A program made the translations under genes and the position numbers. Shown here piece by piece: positions 1 to 5,192 of a DNA stretch of 5,192 nucleotides. Positions within the stretch are counted from its first letter, which is position 1. Each line of letters opens with the position of its first letter. The stretch comes from Paenibacillus sp. UBA6285. Lineage in GTDB: Bacteria; Bacillota; Bacilli; Paenibacillales; Paenibacillaceae. The notes beneath the pieces were generated by a model. That model saw only the letters and a program-made list of their open reading frames with translations, did not search any database and was not told the origin of the DNA. Where the stretch lies: NCBI GenBank assembly GCA_002438345.1, contig DJUJ01000126.1:18163-23354 (forward strand). The letters are read 5' to 3'.

Positions 1-249
1 CGGGATGTGAATTACAACAGTGCAGTGGCCAATGGTGTGGCTCTATATAAAAGTGGAGGATCTCAGGTGCCGGTTAACGTTACTCGGAGTACCACTACAG
101 CTAAAGAATATATAATCACACCTTCCGTAGCGTTAGATAGTGATTCAACTTATTACATTGACATCGCCAAAGGGGCTTTTGTAGATGCAAGTGATGCCAA
201 CGTTCTATATGACGGATTCAGTGGTAAAAATTCATGGAGCTTCAAGACC
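1..249 (+). other. C-terminal part of a Big_5-type Ig-like domain (protein domain)
   Basis: The first 83 visible residues read as the end of a bacterial Ig-like domain of the Big_5 (SbsA Ig-like) type. They run through a strand with GVALYKSGG, then a 'TPSVALDSDSTYYIDIAKGAFVD' type segment (the usual 'L.p...L...t.Y.i.i..gaf.D' pattern), and end in the family's typical closing strand SWSFKT. The upstream half of the domain is missing, so the gene extends leftward beyond base 1. These domains usually act as stalk or spacer units. Confidence 0.7.
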
Positions 250-2805
250 TTGTCTCTGGACAAAACAGCTCCACAGCTCACATCTGCACAGCTTGAGAAT
301 AACCGAACGATTCGTCTGAAATATAATGAGTCTCTCAATTCATCCATAGCGCTGTTGACCTCAAGCTTTGGAGTTACGGTGAATGACGAGAATCGAGCGA
401 TTGAAAGTGTCTATATTCAGGGAGACAGCGCCTATGTGGTGCTGAGTACAGGAGTTGCTGTTGGGCAGATTGTGAAGGTCAGCTATAATGGCGGACTGCG
501 GACGATTCAGGATCCTAGCGGGAACGCAGCGAGCACTTTTAGCTCTAAACAGATCACGAACTCCATCGAGTCCTCCATGCCTACACCTAAAGACGGGAGA
601 ATCACGGGGAGATCCGTAGTATTAAATTTTAACGACACACTTAAATCGGTGTCCTATTACGCTCATAACCAGTTCTCAGTGACTTCAGATGGAAGCTCAC
701 TTGGGGTCAACTCGATAAGTTCCAGTGGCAATACAGTATATTTAACATTGAGCAGTGAAGCATCAAATGGGCAGAACGTTCGGGTGTCCTATTATGCAGG
801 TTCTTATCCTTTGCAAAATTCTTATGGACAAAATATTGCGGACTTTACTGATTTCAATATCCGTAACAGTAACGATACGATACCGCCAGTGTTTCAAAGT
901 GCAACCGGAGGCGGCACTAAAATCGTTCTAAATTATAATGAAGGATTGTCTACAACCAATCTCCCACTGAATAGCCAATTCTCTGTGTTAGTGGGCAGCA
1001 CACCTAATTATGTGACTAATGTATCGGTCAGCGGCACTCAGGTTACTTTAACTCTTCAAACTGCGCTGAAAGTTAATCAGAATGTGAGCTTATCTTATGT
1101 GCCAGGTTCTGTCGGGCTAAGTGATTTGAATGGAAACCGTGCGGCGTATATTAACCTGCAGCCTGTATCCATCTCGGAAAACAGCGGTACTACCATACCG
1201 GAGATTAATTCGGCGACCGTTTCAGGTGACGAGCTAACAGTTACCTTTGCCAAGAATATGCAGGCATCCGGTTCCCTCTACGCCAATCAGTTCGGAGTTA
1301 GAGCAGATGGGAGCAGCTTAGGAGTGCAATCCTACTATATCTCAGGCAATATTCTAAAAACAACATTATCCTCAGTTGTAAAGACCGGGCAAACTGTCGA
1401 CCTGTCCTATATGTCTGGTAACGGTACGATTAAAGATTTGAGTGGTAATATACTGTCCTCTTTCTCTGCACTATCCGTTCAGAATCTAACCGGCGTGACC
1501 ACCGGATCTGGAAGTCGTCCATCTTATCTAGGAACACTTGCAACGAGTGAGTTTGGAAAAGAGTATGCACTACTAAAGAGCGATTCCTCACAAATTGTGG
1601 ATGACCGTTCTTTATATAATCAATCTGTAAAAAGATATACTTTAAACGCAGACCGAATAGCTGCCAGTTATGAATATCTGTATAAGATGAACAATGATAT
1701 ATTAACCTTTGAGGTTCCTTCCACTGAGCAAGCAGCTTTTGTGACCGTACCGCTAAAACCATTGCTTGACGCGGTAAATCGTAATAAAAATACTAAGTTC
1801 ATGATTCGTCATGGAGATAACCTTTTTAGTGTAGGGCTCGATGATATTGATATGAACGGGCTTGCGAGCAGCCTGATCTCAGACAGTAAAAATATTTCAC
1901 TCGTGCTTCGCTTAGATAAAGTTCCAGCAGGTACATTTACACCTTTTGAGCAAAAGCTACAAACGATGGGTATGCGAACCATTACTAGTCTTATGGATGT
2001 CCGGGTGACGGCGATCGTTAGCGGTAATTATTCGAATGCCAAGGCATTGACTGTACCAGGAGAATATACCGTACGTACTACCTCTTCGTTAAATAGTGCG
2101 CAGACCTCTGCAGCTAGGTTAGACCTTTCCTATTACGATGCGGCTTATCTACCTACAAAAATCAGTACGGTAGGCAACTATACGATTATCCGTGCTCGTA
2201 CCGCAGGCAATCAGGTGTTAGGGACCTTCTTGTCCACCCGAGCCTTCACGGATATGAGTAAGCATTGGAGTAATGCGATTGTAGCTGAGCTTAGCGCTAA
2301 GAATATTATCGATAATAGCTATGGTAGTGCGTTTAATCCAGAGAAAAAAATTACCCGAGCTGAGTTTGCTGTAATGCTTAGTCGGGGTCTAGGTTTGCTA
2401 GGTGATCGTGAGACAGCTCAACGCTTTCGGGATGTGCAGCCTTCCACACAAACAGGAGACTACATTGGAGCAGCGGCAAAGGCTGGTATTATTACAGGGA
2501 ATACGGATGGTACCTTCCGTCCAAATGACAATATAACACGTGAGCAGATGGCGATTATGATGATTCGTGCTATGGAATATACCAATCATCCTATTACGTT
2601 AAGCGGTAACTCTGCTTCCACACTAGCACGATTTAAGGATAAATCGAAAATTCAGAATCAAAGCGCTGAGTTCGTAGCGAAGGCAGTGCAATCAGGGATT
2701 ATTTTGGGCATGACAGTAAGTGAATTTGGGCCTCAAGGAAATGCCACCCGTGCTCAAGCTGCCGTGATGCTGCACCGGATGCTGAAACAGGCAGATTACT
2801 TGTAA
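1..2805 (+). CDS. SLH-anchored surface protein with Ig-like and SWM-type repeats (5'-truncated)
   Basis: This is a cell-surface structural or adhesive protein; no enzymatic motif is visible. The reading frame is open from base 1, giving 934 visible residues. The GTG at base 7 lies inside an Ig-like domain and has no ribosome binding site visible before it, so the true start and signal peptide lie upstream of the window. Domains, numbered from base 1: end of a Big_5-type Ig-like domain (about 1-83, closing in SWSFKT), four SWM-type repeats (about 90-187, 193-289, 295-394, 399-496), a beta-rich module (about 509-747), then SLH domains at about 749-799, 809-860 and 878-928. The protein stops six residues after the last SLH, as expected for C-terminal anchoring. 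SLH triplets of this kind bind pyruvylated secondary wall polymer, so the product should sit on the outer wall face. I read no cysteine in the visible part, which is common for Gram-positive exported proteins. A terminator follows the stop codon. The SLH and surface calls are firm; ligand and exact role are unknown. Confidence 0.93.
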   Translation, partial: RDVNYNSAVANGVALYKSGGSQVPVNVTRSTTTAKEYIITPSVALDSDSTYYIDIAKGAFVDASDANVLYDGFSGKNSWSFKTLSLDKTAPQLTSAQLENNRTIRLKYNESLNSSIALLTSSFGVTVNDENRAIESVYIQGDSAYVVLSTGVAVGQIVKVSYNGGLRTIQDPSGNAASTFSSKQITNSIESSMPTPKDGRITGRSVVLNFNDTLKSVSYYAHNQFSVTSDGSSLGVNSISSSGNTVYLTLSSEASNGQNVRVSYYAGSYPLQNSYGQNIADFTDFNIRNSNDTIPPVFQSATGGGTKIVLNYNEGLSTTNLPLNSQFSVLVGSTPNYVTNVSVSGTQVTLTLQTALKVNQNVSLSYVPGSVGLSDLNGNRAAYINLQPVSISENSGTTIPEINSATVSGDELTVTFAKNMQASGSLYANQFGVRADGSSLGVQSYYISGNILKTTLSSVVKTGQTVDLSYMSGNGTIKDLSGNILSSFSALSVQNLTGVTTGSGSRPSYLGTLATSEFGKEYALLKSDSSQIVDDRSLYNQSVKRYTLNADRIAASYEYLYKMNNDILTFEVPSTEQAAFVTVPLKPLLDAVNRNKNTKFMIRHGDNLFSVGLDDIDMNGLASSLISDSKNISLVLRLDKVPAGTFTPFEQKLQTMGMRTITSLMDVRVTAIVSGNYSNAKALTVPGEYTVRTTSSLNSAQTSAARLDLSYYDAAYLPTKISTVGNYTIIRARTAGNQVLGTFLSTRAFTDMSKHWSNAIVAELSAKNIIDNSYGSAFNPEKKITRAEFAVMLSRGLGLLGDRETAQRFRDVQPSTQTGDYIGAAAKAGIITGNTDGTFRPNDNITREQMAIMMIRAMEYTNHPITLSGNSASTLARFKDKSKIQNQSAEFVAKAVQSGIILGMTVSEFGPQGNATRAQAAVMLHRMLKQADYL
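268..1488 (+). repeat. Four SWM-type protein repeats of about 100 residues
   Basis: Four consecutive diverged units encode beta-rich repeats at about 268-561, 577-867, 883-1182 and 1195-1488. Each opens with a strand such as IRLKYNESL, VVLNFNDTL, IVLNYNEGL or LTVTFAKNM, and has a central 'QFxV' strand. Each then has 'GQxVxxSY' (GQIVKVSYNGG, GQNVRVSYYAG, NQNVSLSYVPG, GQTVDLSYMSG) and closes in 'DxxGN' or a variant (DPSGNAA, NSYGQNI, DLNGNRAA, DLSGNIL). This is the pattern of the SWM repeat described from the Synechococcus swimming protein SwmB and common in long surface proteins. Units two and four share DGSSLGV, which suggests they are closer relatives. The repeats probably form an elongated stalk; a specific ligand cannot be read from the sequence. 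Confidence 0.75.
1525..2241 (+). other. Uncharacterised pre-SLH beta-rich module (protein domain)
   Basis: About 240 residues lie between the SWM repeats and the SLH triplet. The part around visible residues 580-620 (VTVPLKPLLDAVNRN, then KFMIRHGDNLFSVGLDDIDM) alternates strands with a short helix. It resembles a segment I associate from memory with Paenibacillus SLH proteins, of the form 'V.VP...L..a....n..l.i...g..y.lpl..ld...la'. The end, with YLPTKIS, NYTIIRARTAGNQVLG and FLSTRAF, runs straight into the first SLH domain. No catalytic residues are recognisable. It may be a spacer or folding unit next to the wall-binding domains. Family membership is a recollection that was not tested here. 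Confidence 0.45.
2245..2784 (+). repeat. Three tandem SLH domains
   Basis: Three S-layer homology domains lie at about 2245-2397, 2425-2580 and 2632-2784. SLH1 begins FTDMSKHWS, continues with a helix to KNIID and contains ITRAEFAVML. SLH2 begins FRDV, has AKAGIITGNTDGTFRPN and contains ITREQMAIMM. SLH3 begins FKDKSKI, has AVQSGIILG and contains ATRAQAAVML. The TRAE-type motif with its arginine is present in all three (TRAE, TREQ, TRAQ); in other bacteria this position contributes to binding of pyruvylated wall polysaccharide. SLH3 is the most diverged: it lacks the aromatic 'HW' near its start and the usual 'DGtFrP' turn, which reads VSEFGPQG. Confidence 0.95.
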
Positions 2806-2823
2806 ACAACTCTTGTAAACAAC
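2799..2823 (+). repeat. 12-bp tandem direct repeat over the stop codon
   Basis: CTTGTAAACAAC occurs at 2799-2810 and again at 2812-2823, separated by one T, giving a 13-bp period. The first copy contains the TAA stop (2803-2805) of the SLH gene; the second copy is in a different frame and lies in the 3' untranslated stretch. The simplest explanation is a small slippage duplication. No function is apparent. Confidence 0.8.
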
Positions 2824-2837
2824 GAAATAATTGGTAG

Positions 2838-2866
2838 AGTCCGGCAAATATGCCGGGCTTTTTTTT
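2838..2866 (+). terminator. Rho-independent terminator of the SLH surface-protein gene
   Basis: CCGGCA (2841-2846) pairs with TGCCGG (2851-2856) around the four-base loop AATA. Outer pairs A2838-T2859 and G2839-C2858, plus a T-G wobble, extend the stem to nine pairs. Eight T residues (2859-2866) follow directly. The hairpin begins about 32 bases after the stop codon. It should end the upstream transcript and separate it from the downstream glycosidase gene. Confidence 0.93.
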
Positions 2867-3034
2867 GTCGACTAATTATGACAGTTTTGACTCTATAAAG
2901 CTTGAAATCTCTCAATTTCGCAACTTTTTGGCTTATTTTCAGTCTATTAAAAGAGTACTAGAAAAATAGGAACCAGTTTCCAGACTTTGATAATGACTTG
3001 AAGAGTACAAAAGAGATGGGAGAGTTACGTTGAA
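2867..3034 (+). promoter_or_regulatory. Intergenic leader of the glycosidase gene, promoter not resolved
   Basis: This AT-rich 168-base stretch follows a strong terminator and precedes a gene on the same strand, so the promoter of that gene should lie here. I cannot identify a good sigma-A pair. A TTGACT at 2887-2892 has no -10 at the proper distance, since TATAAA at 2894-2899 is only one base away. A GATAAT at 2989-2994 has no -35 upstream. TATTAA at 2945-2950 is equally unsupported. AAGAGTAC occurs twice, at 2951-2958 and 3001-3008, exactly 50 bases apart. I recognise no riboswitch. Confidence 0.4.
3018..3024 (+). promoter_or_regulatory. Probable ribosome binding site
   Basis: GGGAGAG lies ten bases before the ATG at 3035 and contains the GGAG core of a Shine-Dalgarno sequence. 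The spacing is slightly long but acceptable. It supports 3035 over the next in-frame ATG at 3050, which has only a weak AATGAAG before it. An in-frame TGA at 2999-3001 rules out a much earlier start. Confidence 0.55.
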
Positions 3035-3217
3035 ATGAATGAAGTTTTCATGGAGAAGAAGAGTAGCGAAGTTGTACGGGGAATAAAATTATCTTCCACT
3101 AAAAAGTGGATTGCTGCTTCATTGGCTGGTGTGTTATGGATTATGCCGGTAATCGGCAGTGAAGGTATGATGCTGTTTGGTCAGGAGTCTGCACCAATCG
3201 CAGCTGCAGCCACAGCT
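3035..3217 (+). other. Signal peptide of the phosphodiester glycosidase
   Basis: The first 61 residues have a long charged start (EKK, R15, K18, K23, K24), a hydrophobic stretch from about W25 to I40 (WIAASLAGVLWIMPVI) and a second weaker apolar part (MMLFG). An alanine-rich segment, PIAAAATA, before PFKV would suit signal peptidase I. The peptide is longer than usual and broken by GSEG between the apolar parts, so cleavage could fall earlier. An uncleaved membrane anchor is a less likely alternative. Confidence 0.65.
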
Positions 3218-5192
3218 CCTTTTAAAGTAAGTAAGCTGGGAGAAGAAGTGATTACTTCGGGCGCTATTATGATGAAATATAAATATACTACTACACGTTC
3301 TGGTGCGAGTGCTTCTGGGCTTGCGGATGTTATCCGAGTAGACCTCAACAATCCATATGTTTCTTTGGATGTCATGACTGGTAAAGGTGGAAACCTGACT
3401 ACGCGGCAAAGTACTGGTGGAATGGCTAAGGAAACAGGGGCCGTGGCCGCAGTAAATGGCGATTATTTTAATACAGGTGGTGAGGGCGCTCCGATCGGTG
3501 GACAAGTGTCAGGTGGAGTAATGGTGTCTACCCCTTCACAATTGGATGGAATGTATGCCTTTGCAGTGACTAAAGATCGTAAACCTATTATTGATGAGTA
3601 CAGCTTCGAGGGGATGGTAACCGCGCCAGATGGCGCTCAGTTTGAGATCTCCGGTATCAATAAAGGTGCTTATAGCCCTGAAGGCGGAAGTTCGACTTAT
3701 AGTCATGCTAATGCTATGTATATCTACACAGATGTATGGACTGCACTCGACCGTCCTAAAAATAGCTCTACCACTCCAACAGAGGTACTTGTTGAGAATG
3801 GTGTAGTTACTCAAATATCAGAAAATGCTGCACTCCCAATGGCGGTTCCGAAGGGAGCTTGTATTTTGCGGGCACATGGCTTAGCCGCACGGTATGTTAC
3901 TGCCCATTTGACGGTAGGACAACCTGTAACAAGTGTGTATTCCCTGAAATCCAAGACTACACAGCAATCGCTGGATCCTGCGAATCTGCAAACAATGATT
4001 GGCGGACATACGATTCTAGTAAATAACGGAAAAGCAGCAACGTTCTCACGTTCAACTAGCAGCATTGGAGGCTATCGTGCACGCACGGCTTTAGGATACT
4101 CTCAGGACGGACGTTATGTATATATCATAGCTGCTGAGAAAAATGGCAATAGTTCAGGGATGTCTCTAACCGAATTGCAATCATTTATGACGAATATTGG
4201 AGTCTGGAAAGGTCTTAATCTCGATGGAGGTGGCTCTACGACGATGGTAGACCGGCCCCTCGGTGAAACCTCGACTACACTCACATTTAATACGGAGTAT
4301 GGCACAGAGCAACGTAGCATCGTTAACGCGCTTGGTGTTTACACTAACGCACCGCAAGGTGAAGTGAAAGGAATCAAGATTAGCGGAAGTTCCGTACTCC
4401 TAGTTGGACAAAAGGCAACGTATTCTTTAAAAGGTTATGACACTTACTATAACCCTATTGATGTAGCAGCAGGTAATCCTACTTGGGTATCAAGCGGCGG
4501 AAGCGCAACTGTAAGTGCAGGTGAAGTAACGGCAGTGAAGCCAGGTACCGTTACCTTAACGGCTAAAAGCGGTGCTGCAAGCGCCTCTACAACCGTTACA
4601 GTTCTGGGTGGAGAAGATCTATCCAGTATGAGTGTAGGTACAGCTACAGCGCCACTGACAGCCGGAACGACTGTGTCTGTCCCTGTTACGGCAGCTACAA
4701 AGAGTGGAGCAACCATTAATGTTCCAGATTCAGCCCTGAAGTGGGAGTTTGTAGGCTTTAAGGGAGCCGTGCAAGATGGCAAGCTTACTGTAAACGCTGT
4801 AGATGCAGGGGTTACTACAGGTTACGCTATTGCTCGTTATGATGGATTTAGTGCAGTGGTTGTATTATCGACAGCAGCGGCTACAACATGGGAGGATTTC
4901 GAGAAGGTAAGCTATCCAATCGACTTTACTACCAATGTTCCAGCGGTACAGGGTACTGCAACAATAGTTGATGGAACGGCCGAAAGAGTAGGCTCCAAGG
5001 TGCTGTCACTCAGTTATGATATGACGGCTGGCAGCGGCAAAATGTATGCTTATGCTCAGCTTAATGGTACAAGCGGAAAAACAGTTCCAGCGCTTGCAAC
5101 TTCGATGTCGGTTGATGTGATGGGCGATATGAGCTTGAATTGGCTGCGTGCTGAATTTGTAGACAACAGTGGGGCTACAGCATATGTAGATC
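3035..5192 (+). CDS. Secreted phosphodiester glycosidase, NAGPA/DUF2233 family, multidomain (3'-truncated)
   Basis: The frame stays open to the end of the window, giving 719 complete residues with the C-terminus missing. The family (NAGPA, formerly DUF2233) includes the human uncovering enzyme, which removes GlcNAc from a GlcNAc-phospho-mannose diester. Bacterial members are thought to cleave comparable sugar-phosphodiester bonds, but the substrate here is unknown. Residues 1 to about 61 form a signal peptide ending near IAAAATA. The catalytic domain spans about 95-437, with AVNGDYFN (N141, D143), GGQVSGG, IGGHTIL (G323, G324), RARTALG (R350, T351), NLDGGGSTTM (N395, D397, G398-G400) and RSIVNALGV (R427, N431), the family's conserved blocks in the expected order. 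A Big_2-like domain (about 443-525), a second Ig-like domain (about 527-613) and a probable jelly-roll opening WEDFEK (from 619) follow. Only one cysteine (C276) was read. The product should act outside the membrane on wall or extracellular glycan. Further binding or SLH domains may lie beyond the window. Confidence 0.92.
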   Translation, partial: MNEVFMEKKSSEVVRGIKLSSTKKWIAASLAGVLWIMPVIGSEGMMLFGQESAPIAAAATAPFKVSKLGEEVITSGAIMMKYKYTTTRSGASASGLADVIRVDLNNPYVSLDVMTGKGGNLTTRQSTGGMAKETGAVAAVNGDYFNTGGEGAPIGGQVSGGVMVSTPSQLDGMYAFAVTKDRKPIIDEYSFEGMVTAPDGAQFEISGINKGAYSPEGGSSTYSHANAMYIYTDVWTALDRPKNSSTTPTEVLVENGVVTQISENAALPMAVPKGACILRAHGLAARYVTAHLTVGQPVTSVYSLKSKTTQQSLDPANLQTMIGGHTILVNNGKAATFSRSTSSIGGYRARTALGYSQDGRYVYIIAAEKNGNSSGMSLTELQSFMTNIGVWKGLNLDGGGSTTMVDRPLGETSTTLTFNTEYGTEQRSIVNALGVYTNAPQGEVKGIKISGSSVLLVGQKATYSLKGYDTYYNPIDVAAGNPTWVSSGGSATVSAGEVTAVKPGTVTLTAKSGAASASTTVTVLGGEDLSSMSVGTATAPLTAGTTVSVPVTAATKSGATINVPDSALKWEFVGFKGAVQDGKLTVNAVDAGVTTGYAIARYDGFSAVVVLSTAAATTWEDFEKVSYPIDFTTNVPAVQGTATIVDGTAERVGSKVLSLSYDMTAGSGKMYAYAQLNGTSGKTVPALATSMSVDVMGDMSLNWLRAEFVDNSGATAYVD
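4361..4609 (+). other. Big_2-like bacterial Ig domain (protein domain)
   Basis: Residues about 443-525 of the glycosidase show the Big_2 pattern: an opening strand VKGIKISGSSVLLVGQKATY, a central NPTWVSSGGSATVSAGEVTAVKPGTVTLTAKSG segment with the typical 'W.ss....v...G.vta..pGtvtitA' layout, and a closing TTVTVLGG. Such domains usually act as spacers or adhesion units behind a catalytic domain. A further Ig-like unit follows at about 527-613. Confidence 0.75.
4889..5192 (+). other. Start of a probable carbohydrate-binding jelly-roll domain (truncated)
   Basis: From W619 the protein opens with WEDFEK and continues through strands such as KVLSLSYDM, KMYAYAQLN, SMSVDVMGD and NWLRAEFVDNSG. An opening 'xDFE' followed by such strands is typical of galactose-binding-like or CBM jelly-rolls found after the catalytic domain in extracellular glycan-active enzymes. 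The domain is cut by the window end, so the assignment is tentative and the ligand cannot be predicted. Confidence 0.5.

Noticed and set aside
7..9. GTG at base 7 as the start codon of the SLH protein gene
   Set aside because: The frame is open to base 1, the codon lies inside an Ig-like domain, no signal peptide follows and no ribosome binding site is visible before it. The gene is simply cut by the window.
1430..1762. Minus-strand 110-residue open frame within the SLH gene
   Set aside because: It is antisense to the conserved repeat and pre-SLH coding region, and its translation has no recognisable domain.
2887..2899. TTGACT followed by TATAAA as a sigma-A promoter
   Set aside because: The two hexamers are only one base apart, far from the 16-18 bases required, and neither has a suitable partner at the right distance.
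2969..2981. GGAA-CCAGT-TTCC inverted repeat as an operator or hairpin
   Set aside because: Only four base pairs with no extension on either side; expected by chance in a leader of this size.
3134..4782. Series of minus-strand open frames opposite the glycosidase gene
   Set aside because: They lie opposite a strong coding frame with recognisable enzyme motifs, overlap each other, and translate to low-complexity or unrecognisable peptides. They are shadows.

Overview
The window looks like chromosomal DNA of a Gram-positive, S-layer-bearing bacterium of the Paenibacillus type (Paenibacillaceae). The main evidence is a large surface protein that ends in three S-layer homology (SLH) domains preceded by a module I associate with Paenibacillus SLH proteins. 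Balanced base composition, near absence of cysteine in both proteins and a strong U-tract terminator fit this. The genus is inferred from protein style and was not tested by a search.

Layout: two large genes, both on the + strand and both cut by the window edges. Bases 1-2805 hold the 3' part of a surface-protein gene: the end of an Ig-like (Big_5-type) domain, four SWM-type beta-repeats of about 100 residues, an uncharacterised beta-rich module and three C-terminal SLH domains. A 12-bp direct repeat sits over the stop codon, and a clear Rho-independent terminator follows at 2838-2866. Bases 2867-3034 are non-coding leader with no promoter I can defend. Bases 3035-5192 hold the 5' part of a gene for a secreted phosphodiester glycosidase (NAGPA/DUF2233 family). 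It has a signal peptide, an intact-looking catalytic domain, a Big_2-like domain, a further Ig-like domain and the start of a probable carbohydrate-binding jelly-roll.

Both products should act outside the membrane. The first is anchored non-covalently to the secondary wall polymer by its SLH domains and displays a stalk of Ig-like repeats. The second probably hydrolyses a sugar-phosphodiester bond in a wall or extracellular glycan. The strong terminator between them argues for separate transcription units, so a functional link is an inference from adjacency only. I found no tRNA, rRNA, CRISPR array, transposase or phage gene. The minus-strand open frames are shadows of the two real genes. I see no convincing new multi-gene system here. 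The most interesting content is the architecture of the two surface proteins and the unknown substrate of the glycosidase.
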